Positions 6,281-14,323 of a stretch of 33,757 bases of DNA are shown piece by piece. Numbering within the stretch: the stretch's first letter is position 1; every line of letters begins with the position of its first letter. The DNA is taken from assembly GCA_039029135.1 (NCBI GenBank), contig JBCCGT010000040.1, positions 1 through 33,757 of the forward strand, in the 5' to 3' direction. The notes beneath the pieces are model-generated. The model saw only the letters and a list, made by a program, of their open reading frames with translations, was not told the origin of the DNA and ran no database searches. A program made the position numbers and the translations under genes. The stretch is from JALZVT01 sp039029135. GTDB lineage: Bacteria; Pseudomonadota; Gammaproteobacteria; Pseudomonadales; Azotimanducaceae.

Positions 6281-7480
6281 TTAATCCGGCAGGCCGAGCA
6301 CCCGCTTTGCGATGATGTTGAGCTGCACCTCGTTCGAGCCACCGGCGATCGAGATCGACTTCGCCTCCAGCCACAGTCGGCACATCGACTTCTCCTCGTC
6401 GTCGAACTGCGGTCCTTCCCAGCCCAGGCCCTGCGACCCCCGCAGACGTAACTGCAGCTCGAGCTGGCGCTTCACGTAGTTCGCCTCCACATACTTGAAG
6501 ATCGAGGTCGCCGGCCCTGGGGTCTCGGTCGCGCGCTCTTCGATCGTGCGGGCCTGCGTCAGCAGATAGGCCGCCAACGTCATCTCGTTGGCCAGGATCT
6601 CGTCGCGCAGCGCGGGGTCGCTGTCCGCGAGATCCCCGACATAGCGTCGCGCCAATTCGGGCAAGGCAACGGACGGCTTGATGCGTTCCAGCGCTCCGGC
6701 CGTCGCGCCGCTGGCGAGCGCCGCGAGTCCGGAGCGTTCGTGCTGCAGCAGGCGTTTCGCGACGCTCCACCCTTCGTTCTCCCTGTGCACGAGATCGACC
6801 TTCGGTACCTCGACGTTGTCGAAGAACGTCTGGCAGAAGGGCGAGTTGCCGTTGAGCATTTCGATCGGGCGGGTCGTGACGCCGGGGCTGTCCATCGAGA
6901 ACAGCAGGAAGCTGATGCCGCGGTGCTTTGGCGCATCGCGATCGGTGCGTACCAGGCAAAAAATCCAGTCCGCCGTGTGCGCGCCCGAGGTCCAGATCTT
7001 CGAGCCGTTCACCAAGTAGTGATCGCCGTGATCGTCCGCCGCGGTCTTCAGGCTCGCGAGGTCCGAGCCCGCCCCCGGCTCGCTATAGCCCTGACACCAC
7101 GACACCTCGCCGCGCGCGATCTGCGGCAGATGCCGCCGCCGCTGCTCATCGTTGCCGTACTCGAGCAGCGTCGGTCCGATCATGGTGACGCCCATGCCGC
7201 CCAAGGGCGGCCGCGCCTTGATACGGGCAAGCTCTTCGAGCAGAACGACAAACTCTTCGGCAGAGAGCCCGGCGCCGCCGTATTCCTGTGGCCAGGTCGG
7301 CGCGGTCCAGCCGCGTTCGGCCATCTTCTGCTGCCACTCAAGTGCGGCGGGATCCGGATTCTGATTCTGGCGGCCGCCGTTCATGTGCTCGCCGGGAACC
7401 ATGCGCCGACGCATGCTGCGCGGGCAGTGTTTGCTCAACCAGGCGCGGGTGTCGCGCCGAAAGGCGGATAGTGCCGTCAT
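6281..7480 (-). CDS. Acyl-CoA dehydrogenase
   Basis: The 399-residue FAD enzyme introduces a trans-2 double bond into an acyl-CoA. The N-terminal helical domain has RGWTAPTWPQEYGGAGLSAE (57-76), the middle beta-domain has the FAD/substrate signature CQGYSEPGAGSDLASLKT (129-146), and the C-terminus ends in AGGSNEVQLNIIAKRVLGLP. This subtype, with an extra early segment (HMNGGRQNQNPDPAALEW), is frequent in proteobacterial and actinobacterial clusters for cyclic, branched or steroid-side-chain acyl-CoAs; that link is from general knowledge of the subtype. GAGGA lies just before the ATG at 7480, supporting the start. It is the last gene of a minus-strand run, 90 bp after the MFS gene. The catalytic base was not assigned with confidence. 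Confidence 0.9.
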   Translation of the reverse strand: MTALSAFRRDTRAWLSKHCPRSMRRRMVPGEHMNGGRQNQNPDPAALEWQQKMAERGWTAPTWPQEYGGAGLSAEEFVVLLEELARIKARPPLGGMGVTMIGPTLLEYGNDEQRRRHLPQIARGEVSWCQGYSEPGAGSDLASLKTAADDHGDHYLVNGSKIWTSGAHTADWIFCLVRTDRDAPKHRGISFLLFSMDSPGVTTRPIEMLNGNSPFCQTFFDNVEVPKVDLVHRENEGWSVAKRLLQHERSGLAALASGATAGALERIKPSVALPELARRYVGDLADSDPALRDEILANEMTLAAYLLTQARTIEERATETPGPATSIFKYVEANYVKRQLELQLRLRGSQGLGWEGPQFDDEEKSMCRLWLEAKSISIAGGSNEVQLNIIAKRVLGLPD

Positions 7481-7570
7481 GCTGTGTCCTCTTCGCTTCT
7501 GTCCCTGTTCAACCCTTGCCGTCGCATACCGCGCCCGTGCCGCGGCTGTTTCCGCGTCGTGCAGACCACG

Positions 7571-9253
7571 CTAAGGCGAGCGGTCCGTGAGCGCCAGCGC
7601 GCCCAGATCCGGCGTCTCGCCGGGCCGGCCGAACCGCGTGTCACCGGGATCGCGCACCAGCATCCGTCGCACCCGCGGGCGCGCCTCGCCGCGATGCAGC
7701 GCACGCGCGCGATCCAACACCTCGCCGTCTTCCTGAGTCGTTCTGCTGTGAAAGCGCACGTAGTCGGCCCAGGTGGGCAGCTCGAAGCGTTCGATCCACA
7801 GCTCGGTGCGCTCCAGATCGCGGTACAGCTTCCACATGCGCGCGCCGTCGCGGCGCCGGATGCGCTGGCGCTCCTGCATGGCCGCCATGAATTCCGGCAC
7901 GTCGTCGGGATCGATCAGGTACTCGATCGCAAGCGCGATGGGCCCCGAGCGGGGCACGATATCGAGCGCGACGTCAGGTTCGCGCCAGCGATCCAGCGGA
8001 TCGAGATTCAGCGCCGTGCGGTCCGTCAGCGGCCAGCGAAAGCCGAGCGACAGGCCGATGAGCAGCGCACCCGCAGCAATCTGCAGCGCGATGGGCAGCG
8101 AGTAGTGGGTCACCCACAACCCCCAGACCCAGCTACCGAGCGCCATGCCACCAAAGGTCGTCATCTGATACAGCGACAGCGCCCGGCCCACCACCCAGCG
8201 CGGCGTGGAAAGCTGCACCGAGGTGTTGAAGAACGCGAGCGCCAGGACCCAGGCGCCACCGCCGAGCGCGACGATCGGCATCGACAGGAGCAGCCACCGA
8301 CTCAGGCTGACTAGCAGCAGGACGAACACGAGCACAATGAACGCGAGGCGCACCATCTGCTCGCTGGTCAAACGCTTGCGGAGCGCATTCGACACCAGAC
8401 CGCCGCCGACGGCGCCGAGTCCGAAGGCACCCAGCAGCAGTCCGAAGGTCAGCGAGTCGCCGCCAAGCTGATCCCGCGCGACGAGCGGCAGCAGCGCGAG
8501 CAGCGCGATGGCGCCGGCGCCGAAAGCAAAGCCGCGCGAATACAGCCGCAGCAGATGGGGCGACGAGCCCGCATAGCGCACGCCGGCGCGAATCGCCGCG
8601 CGCAGCCCCTCGGGCTGTAGATCGCGCCGCTCGTCGCCTTCCGAACCGGACCAGCGAAAGATCGCGAACAACAGTCCCAGATAGCTCGCCGCGTTGATCG
8701 CGAACGCGACCGCGGCACCCAGCGTCGCCACGACGATGCCGCCGAGCGCCGGGGCCACGCTGCGCGTCACATTGAAGCCCATGCCGTTCAGCAGCACCGC
8801 CTGCGGCAACATGCGCATGCCGACGAAGTCGCGTACGGAGGCCTGCCACGCCGGATTGTGAACCGCGAAGCCGCAGCCGATCAGAAAGGTGAAACCGAGC
8901 AGTCCCCAGGCACTCAGGAGATCGAGATAGGCGCACACGGTCAGCGCCACCGACACCGAGAGCATGAACAGCGTGCTCCATAGCATCAGTCGGCGCCGGT
9001 CGTAGCGATCCGCCATCGCGCCCGTGACGAGCGACAGCATCATGACGGGTAGCGTGGTCGACGCCTGCACCAGCGCGACCTGGGTGTCGCTGCTCGCAAT
9101 CAGGGTCATCAGCCACGCCGCGCCGACCGCCTGAATCAGGCTGCCGAAGTTGGACGCTACGTTGGCGAACCAAAAGCGCCGAAAGACCGCGACGCCCAGG
9201 GGCGCGAAGGTTCCGGCTGGTTCGGCGGGCTCCGCGGCCTGCGCTTGCGCCAT
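7571..9253 (-). CDS. MFS_3-type transporter with C-terminal soluble domain
   Basis: The 560-residue protein has a 12-helix MFS core (about residues 15-415), including MADRYDRRRLMLWSTLFML after helix 2 and AVHNPAWQASVRDFVG in the mid N-half. This is the pattern of the transmembrane secretion effector (MFS_3) family. A soluble tail of about 140 residues follows, with SGPIALAIEYLIDPDDVPEF, ARMWKLYRDLERTELWIERF and PTWADYVRFH. This tail resembles an antibiotic-biosynthesis-monooxygenase-like dimeric barrel, which is usual for full-length members of the family. It lies 31 bp after the LLM oxidoreductase on the same strand, so co-transcription is likely. It probably exports or imports a small organic substrate of that pathway; direction and substrate are not known. 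Confidence 0.85.
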   Translation of the reverse strand: MAQAQAAEPAEPAGTFAPLGVAVFRRFWFANVASNFGSLIQAVGAAWLMTLIASSDTQVALVQASTTLPVMMLSLVTGAMADRYDRRRLMLWSTLFMLSVSVALTVCAYLDLLSAWGLLGFTFLIGCGFAVHNPAWQASVRDFVGMRMLPQAVLLNGMGFNVTRSVAPALGGIVVATLGAAVAFAINAASYLGLLFAIFRWSGSEGDERRDLQPEGLRAAIRAGVRYAGSSPHLLRLYSRGFAFGAGAIALLALLPLVARDQLGGDSLTFGLLLGAFGLGAVGGGLVSNALRKRLTSEQMVRLAFIVLVFVLLLVSLSRWLLLSMPIVALGGGAWVLALAFFNTSVQLSTPRWVVGRALSLYQMTTFGGMALGSWVWGLWVTHYSLPIALQIAAGALLIGLSLGFRWPLTDRTALNLDPLDRWREPDVALDIVPRSGPIALAIEYLIDPDDVPEFMAAMQERQRIRRRDGARMWKLYRDLERTELWIERFELPTWADYVRFHSRTTQEDGEVLDRARALHRGEARPRVRRMLVRDPGDTRFGRPGETPDLGALALTDRSP

Positions 9254-9284
9254 AGGCGTTTAAACCGTGATCAGCGAACGCGGC

Positions 9285-10289
9285 CTACAGCAGTTCTTCG
9301 GCAAAAAAGCGCAGGGTGTCCGGGTCCGCCGTGCCCACGTTGAGCTGGGTGACGGGGCTGTTCTTCCAGCCGTCCAGACGCTCGCGGATGCGCGCCTTGG
9401 GACCCACCAGCGCGATCTCGTCGACGAGTTCGTCGGGTACCGCGGCGAACGCCTGGTCGCGCTGGCCCGACATGAACAGCCGCTGGATCTCTTCGGCGGC
9501 GTCGCCATAGCCCATGCGGCTGACGTGGTCCTTGTGGACGTTGAAGGTCTTCGCCCCCATGCCGCCGACATAAAAGCCAACGTTCTGCTTGATCTGCGCC
9601 CGCGCTTTCTCCAAGTCATCGTCAATCACGACCGGCACGGCGGCCGCGATCTCGAAGTCCGGCGCCCGGATGCGCATCATGTCCGCGTACTGGTCCGCCA
9701 TACGATAGGGCGACAGGAACATGGGAATCCAGCCGTCGCAGATCTCCGCCGACAGCGCCACGTTCTTTGGACCCTCGGCCCCCAGATACACCGGGATGTG
9801 ATCGCGAACGGGATGCTGGATCAGCTTCAGCGGCTTGCCGAGTCCGGTGCCACCCTGCAGCGGCAGCTGATAGTGATCGCCGTCGAAGGCCACGGGCTCT
9901 TCGCGAGAGACGATCTTGCGGAAGATCTGCATCCACTCGCGCGTCCGCGCCAGCGGCTTCGGATAGGGCTGGCCGTACCAGCCTTCCACCACCTGCGGAC
10001 CCGAGACGCCTATGCCCAGTATCAGCCGGCCGTTGGAGAGATAGTCGAGCGCCACCGCGTGCATGGCGGCACTCGCCGGCGTGCGGGCGGAGATCTGCAT
10101 GATCGAGGTGCCGAGATTGATCCTCGACGTATGGGCGCCGACCCAGGCCAGCGGCGTGAAACAGTCGGCGCCGTAGATCTCGGGACACCAGATGGTGTCG
10201 TAGCCGAGATTCTCGGCCTCCTGCGCGAGCTTGATGATGCGTTCGCCGCCGGCGGCGCCCAAGGGTCCAATGCCCAGTCCCAGTTTCAT
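9285..10289 (-). CDS. LLM-class flavin oxidoreductase, Rv3520c-like (F420-type) family
   Basis: This is a 334-residue luciferase-like (TIM-barrel) oxidoreductase. I start it at the ATG at 10289, since the longer open frame upstream is the shadow of another gene. The family signature is strong: MKLGLGIGPLGAAGGERIIK, FTPLAWVGAHTSRINLGTSI, RLILGIGVSGPQVVEGWYGQ, PYPKPLARTREWMQIFRKIV and YLGAEGPKNVALSAEICDGW. These match the Rv3520c-type proteins known mainly from actinobacteria and predicted to use coenzyme F420. Whether this protein uses F420 or FMN cannot be decided here. The start overlaps the stop of the upstream membrane-protein gene by ATGA (10286-10289), indicating translational coupling. 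It probably hydrogenates or oxidises an organic substrate in the catabolic unit. Confidence 0.88.
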   Translation of the reverse strand: MKLGLGIGPLGAAGGERIIKLAQEAENLGYDTIWCPEIYGADCFTPLAWVGAHTSRINLGTSIMQISARTPASAAMHAVALDYLSNGRLILGIGVSGPQVVEGWYGQPYPKPLARTREWMQIFRKIVSREEPVAFDGDHYQLPLQGGTGLGKPLKLIQHPVRDHIPVYLGAEGPKNVALSAEICDGWIPMFLSPYRMADQYADMMRIRAPDFEIAAAVPVVIDDDLEKARAQIKQNVGFYVGGMGAKTFNVHKDHVSRMGYGDAAEEIQRLFMSGQRDQAFAAVPDELVDEIALVGPKARIRERLDGWKNSPVTQLNVGTADPDTLRFFAEELL

Positions 10290-10852
10290 GTCGACTCTCT
10301 CTTGTTTGGTTCTTTCAGCGTCAATTGTGCGGGATCGGTCTCGCCATGCGAAGCTTCCGGATCCTGCGTGGGGCGTTCGTCCGCATCGCCGCCCCGTTTG
10401 CGTTTGCGCTTTGGCTGCCGGCGCAGCTCTGGAATGCGACGCTCGACCAGCGGCCGCACGCCCCACTCGAACACGATGAAGGCCAGCACCAGGGCCCAGA
10501 ACATCGCGCTGCCGCCCCACTGCACGGCGAGCGCCGGCCAGATGAACGCAAACAGCATGTTCAGCAAGGATTCGTAGCCGAGCCGCAGCAGGTACGACAG
10601 CATCTCTGCCATCACGCCTTGCCCCGACCCAACGAGTTCCGCGGCATTGCCGATCAGCGTGCGGATCTCCAGCACGACAAAGGTGACGGCGTAGCCAAGA
10701 CCAAACAGACCGCCGCCGCGCGCGCCCCAGACCGAGATCAGCGCGCTGCGCAGCATCCCTGGCAGTGCGCGCGGCTCGTGCACGCCGACATCGACCAGAT
10801 GGACCGCCTGCTGGACCTGGCCGCGAATCCGCCGTCTCAGCCAGCCAAACAT
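10286..10852 (-). CDS. Small integral membrane protein, unrecognised, translationally coupled on both sides
   Basis: The 188-residue protein has a basic N-terminus (MFGWLRRRIRGQVQQAVHLV) and about three hydrophobic segments: around residues 48-62, 92-112 and 114-135. The tail is long, charged and probably disordered (ELRRQPKRKRKRGGDADE and onward). I recognise no family. Its start overlaps the stop of the D-aminoacylase gene (TGATG at 10850-10854) and its stop overlaps the start of the LLM gene (ATGA), so the three are very likely made together. A role as membrane anchor, channel or scaffold for the neighbouring enzymes is inference. The cationic tail would sit in the cytoplasm if the positive-inside rule holds. 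Confidence 0.75.
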   Translation of the reverse strand: MFGWLRRRIRGQVQQAVHLVDVGVHEPRALPGMLRSALISVWGARGGGLFGLGYAVTFVVLEIRTLIGNAAELVGSGQGVMAEMLSYLLRLGYESLLNMLFAFIWPALAVQWGGSAMFWALVLAFIVFEWGVRPLVERRIPELRRQPKRKRKRGGDADERPTQDPEASHGETDPAQLTLKEPNKREST

Positions 10853-12339
10853 CAGGACCCCGCGTACGCCTCGCGTCGATAGCGCAGCATTCGTCCCGCC
10901 CCGGCGCCCGTGTGCCGACCGCGGTCGAAGGCAACGGCGCCGTTGACGATGACCGCATGAATACCGCTCGGTTCGCGCTTCGGGTCGTCGTAGGTGGCCT
11001 CGTCCTGAACCAGCGTCGGATCGAACAGCACCAGATCCGCGTGATAGCCCAGCCGAATTTCGCCCCTGTCGGTCATGCCAAAGGTGCGCGCGGCGACCGA
11101 GGTCATGCGCCGCACGGCCTCCGGCAGCGACAGCAGACCGCGTTCGCGCACGTAGCGGGCGAGCACCCGGGGGAAAGTCCCGAACAGGCGCGGATGCGGG
11201 CGGCCGTTCAAGTTGGGAATGCCGTCCGAGCCGACCATCATGTCCTCGTGCCGCAGATTGGTCTCGATGTCGGCCTCATCGATGATGAACTGGATACAGA
11301 TCGTGCGATCGCCTTTCTCCGCGGTCAGCAGCTCGACGACCAGTTCCTCGATGGGCATCCCGCGCTCGGTCGCGATGTCCTTCAACATACGACCCTCATA
11401 GTCGCGGAACGCCGGGCAACTGGCGATACGAATCGCCTCCGCCAGCTCTCGATTGACGTTGTCGAGATTGAAGTACTCGATCATGCGACCGCTGCCTGCG
11501 GTGTAGGGATAGACATCCAGCGTGACCTTTTGCCCGGCGGCCAGGGCGGCGTTGACCTTGGCCAGCGACTCACCCACCTTCCCCCAGTTCGCGCGCCCGG
11601 CCGACTTGTGATGCGAAATATGCAGGTGCGTGCCGCTGTTTCTGGCGATCGTGAGGCTTTCGTCGACGGCCTCGAGCAGTCGATCGCCCTCGTTGCGCAT
11701 GTGGGTCGCGTACAGCGCATCAAAGGGCGCAGCGGCCGCAGCGAGCTCGGTTACCTCTTCAGTCTGGCTGTAGCGACCCGGCCGATAGATCAGGCCCGAA
11801 GAAAAGCCGCACGCCCCCTGCTCCAGCGCCAGCGCCACGTGATCGCGCATGGTCGCCAGCTCGCTCGCGCTGGGCGCGCGTCGCTCGTTGCCCATCGTCA
11901 GCGAACGCACCGTGTTGTGACCGACCAGCATCATGTTGTTCAGCGCCGGTCGGCGTTCCAGCACCGCATCGAAATAGCCGTCCAGATCGGTGAAGTCACC
12001 CTTGAGACCGGCCAATATGCCGCCGCTCGCCGCCGCCTGGTCGGCGGCCGGATCCCGGGGTACGGCGGAAAACCCGCAATTGCCCGATACAACGGACGTC
12101 ACGCCCTGGGCCAGCTTGAACTCCATGCCCGGATAGCGAAGGAACGCGCCGTCGTCGTGCGCATGCGTGTCGATGAAGCCGGGCGCCAGCACCGCGCCCC
12201 GCGCATCGATTTCGCTGCGCGCCGGACCCACGGTGCCGATCTCGGCGATCCGATCGCCGTCCACACCGACATCCCCCGCGCGCGCGGGGCTGCCGGTGCC
12301 GTCCAGAATGTTCGCGTTGCGGATAGCTAGGTCCAGCAT
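10852..12339 (-). CDS. N-acyl-D-amino-acid deacylase (D-aminoacylase) family amidohydrolase
   Basis: The 495-residue metal-dependent hydrolase has a small beta-sandwich made from both ends (MLDLAIRNANILDGTGSPAR and the C-terminal VNGAVAFDRG) around a TIM barrel. Metal and catalytic residues can be placed: H59 and H61 in FIDTHAHDD, C88 in VSGNCGF, H213 in YATHMRNEGD, H243 in HISHHKSAG, and D372 in MVGSDGIPN. Cysteine as a metal ligand is the hallmark of D-aminoacylases, which release D-amino acids from N-acyl forms; related members act on other cyclic or acylated amides. It is the second gene of the minus-strand unit and overlaps the next gene by one base. Substrate specificity is not certain. 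Confidence 0.88.
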   Translation of the reverse strand: MLDLAIRNANILDGTGSPARAGDVGVDGDRIAEIGTVGPARSEIDARGAVLAPGFIDTHAHDDGAFLRYPGMEFKLAQGVTSVVSGNCGFSAVPRDPAADQAAASGGILAGLKGDFTDLDGYFDAVLERRPALNNMMLVGHNTVRSLTMGNERRAPSASELATMRDHVALALEQGACGFSSGLIYRPGRYSQTEEVTELAAAAAPFDALYATHMRNEGDRLLEAVDESLTIARNSGTHLHISHHKSAGRANWGKVGESLAKVNAALAAGQKVTLDVYPYTAGSGRMIEYFNLDNVNRELAEAIRIASCPAFRDYEGRMLKDIATERGMPIEELVVELLTAEKGDRTICIQFIIDEADIETNLRHEDMMVGSDGIPNLNGRPHPRLFGTFPRVLARYVRERGLLSLPEAVRRMTSVAARTFGMTDRGEIRLGYHADLVLFDPTLVQDEATYDDPKREPSGIHAVIVNGAVAFDRGRHTGAGAGRMLRYRREAYAGS

Positions 12340-12430
12340 TTGTCGTCCTGTCGTCGCTGCTGTCGTGTTTGCTGTGGTTTTTCCTGCGGACGGAACGTCG
12401 CGCCTCGATCCACACGCCGCCCGCTTTTAT

Positions 12431-14002
12431 TCATAGCCCGTACCCTGCAGCATCGGTGCGCAGCCACTCGCCGACCCGCTCGCCGATCATGATCGACGTC
12501 AGGTTGGTGTTGGCGCGCGGGACCGTAGGCATGATCGACGCGTCGGCGACGACCAGCCCGGGCACCTGATGGGCGCGGCAGCGGGCGTCGACCACCGCCA
12601 TCGGGTCCCCTTCCGCACCCATCTTCACGGTGCCGCTGGGGTGATAGCCGCTGCCGGCAAAACGGTGGATCAGCCGCTCGATGTCCGCGTCAGTGAGCGC
12701 GGCTGCCTCCCGCGGAAACACGATCGCGTCGATCATGTCGGCCAGCGGCGACGCGGCTGCGAACGCCAGCGCGTCGCGATAGCAGCGTACCAGCCGCGCC
12801 ATGTCGCGCGGGTCTTCGCAGAAGCGATTATCCACGATCGGCGCCGCGGCCGGGTCGGCGCTGGCGAGCCGCAGCTCGCCGGCGCCGAATTGGTACTCGA
12901 GCACCGCCGCAATCGCAAACGCCGCCTCGCCGGAACGTCGCCCGGCGAAGCTGAGCTGTTCGATCTGCAGGTCGTTGCGCTTGTCCGAGCCGTCGCAGGT
13001 ATAGCGCAGGATCGTCTGAATGATCGGCGCGTCGTGATCGATCGCTACACCGTCGCGGACGCGCGCCGCGACCGACAGCGCCGGATGGTCGCGCAGATTG
13101 GCGCCCACCCCCGGCAGGTCGCGCACGACCTCGATGCCGTGCCGCTGCAGCTCAGTGCGCGGACCGAGACCGGAGCGCAGCAGGATCGCCGGCGACATCA
13201 ACGCGCCCGCAGCCAGCACCACCAGCGGCGCCTTGAGCGTGCGCACCTCGCGCTCGCCGGCCGTCCCGGTAGCCTCGATCTCGACGCCGACGCAGCGGCC
13301 GCGTTCCAGCAGCAGGCGGCGCACCAGCGTGTCGGGGCGAATGCGCAGATTCGGTCGCGCTCGGGCCGGCGCGAGATAGCCGAGCGCGCAGGAGATCCGC
13401 AGCCGTCCGAGCTTGTTCATCGGCTGCGGCCCGGCGCCGTAGTCGTCCGGCCGGTTGGCATCAGGGCAAGCCGGATAGTCGAGCCGTTCTGCGGCCGCCA
13501 GAAATGCCTGATGCTGGGGCAGCAGTTCGTCATCGCGATAGCGTCGAATGCTGATCGGACCGGCGTCGCCGTGATAGTCCGCGGCGCCGAAATCGAGATC
13601 CCGCTCCAGCCGTTTGAAGGCGGGCAGCACGTCCTGCCAGGCCCAGCCGTCCGCCCCCAGCGACGCCCATTCGTCGTAGTCTTCGGGTACGCCGCGCAGG
13701 GCGATGGTCGTATTGACGGCGCTGGAGCCGCCCACCACCCGACCCCGCGGGAAGTCGACCTCGCGGCCGCGCGACGGCTCGTGCCGCAGTCCCCAGTCGT
13801 GCGCGCGGTAGGAGTTGTTGTGGCTGTTGATCAGATCGAACGGCAGCTCACGCGGGTCGGGATAGTCGGGGCCGGCCTCCACCACAAGCACCGAGCGTCG
13901 CGGGTCCTCGCTCGCCCGGGCCGCGATCGCGCAGCCCGCGCTGCCCGCGCCCACCACCAGCACATCCGCGCCAACGTCCCCATCGAGCCCCGTCTCAGCC
14001 AC
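12431..14002 (-). CDS. GMC family FAD-dependent oxidoreductase (choline dehydrogenase-like)
   Basis: The 523-residue flavoprotein has an N-terminal dinucleotide-binding site VLVVGAGSAGC (glycine box 17-23), the adenine-binding acid in VVEAG (E42), and the GMC signature GRVVGGSSAVNTTIALRG. The C-terminal active site shows H454 (GYHPSGTVKMG) and N498 (PRANTNL), the His-Asn pair of choline and aryl-alcohol-type oxidases and dehydrogenases. It oxidises a primary or secondary alcohol, probably passing electrons to the respiratory chain. It is the first gene of the minus-strand unit, 91 bp before the D-aminoacylase-like gene. A second, distinct GMC enzyme lies at 21624-23231. All core residues look intact. 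Confidence 0.9.
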   Translation of the reverse strand: MAETGLDGDVGADVLVVGAGSAGCAIAARASEDPRRSVLVVEAGPDYPDPRELPFDLINSHNNSYRAHDWGLRHEPSRGREVDFPRGRVVGGSSAVNTTIALRGVPEDYDEWASLGADGWAWQDVLPAFKRLERDLDFGAADYHGDAGPISIRRYRDDELLPQHQAFLAAAERLDYPACPDANRPDDYGAGPQPMNKLGRLRISCALGYLAPARARPNLRIRPDTLVRRLLLERGRCVGVEIEATGTAGEREVRTLKAPLVVLAAGALMSPAILLRSGLGPRTELQRHGIEVVRDLPGVGANLRDHPALSVAARVRDGVAIDHDAPIIQTILRYTCDGSDKRNDLQIEQLSFAGRRSGEAAFAIAAVLEYQFGAGELRLASADPAAAPIVDNRFCEDPRDMARLVRCYRDALAFAAASPLADMIDAIVFPREAAALTDADIERLIHRFAGSGYHPSGTVKMGAEGDPMAVVDARCRAHQVPGLVVADASIMPTVPRANTNLTSIMIGERVGEWLRTDAAGYGL

Positions 14003-14323
14003 GCCCTGTTCCGCCCGTACTACCCGATCAGTCTACCGCGCTCGACGCCGTTGTTCGGCACATCCTTGACCAGATCGGCAGGGCGCTTACGCGCCTTGCC
14101 AGAATCGTCCGACATGCAAAACAAACCCGGTCAATGATATTGCGAGCGCTACTGTGCCTCATTAGAGTGCGCCAGCTCGATATTGGCGCCTTCGGAAAGC
14201 TTCGGATTCCTGAGGCTTCGTTTTTTTTCACTAAACCGGCGATCCTGGAGCGAACGTAAGGCCAATGCGGCGATCTACACTAAAGCTTCCCCTTCAATCC
14301 CAGCACAAGGCATCACCCCAGTC
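14003..14323. promoter_or_regulatory. 321-bp divergent intergenic region
   Basis: This space separates the divergent starts of the GMC gene and the CadC-like regulator and must hold both promoters. No convincing -35/-10 pair was found on either strand. A run of eight T at 14221-14228 follows two copies of GCTTCG (14209-14214 and 14215-14220 region); the hairpin that could precede it is poor. The frame of the regulator is open back to 14183, but that extension is low in conservation-like features. Confidence 0.4.

Noticed and set aside
3646..9253. Recent duplication of the two EntS-like transporters
   Set aside because: Both are MFS_3-type, but they differ throughout, and one has an extra soluble domain; they are distant paralogues at best.
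10290..10958. Upstream extension of the LLM gene
   Set aside because: The extension has no family similarity and overlaps another gene in a different frame; the MKLGLGIG start at 10289 fits the family.
14195..14228. Possible intrinsic terminator before the T8 run
   Set aside because: The preceding sequence makes only a weak imperfect hairpin, and no plus-strand gene ends just upstream.
14183..14323. 47-codon N-terminal extension of the CadC-like regulator
   Set aside because: It has no conserved-looking features and contains the T8 tract. The winged helix begins naturally at the ATG at 14324.
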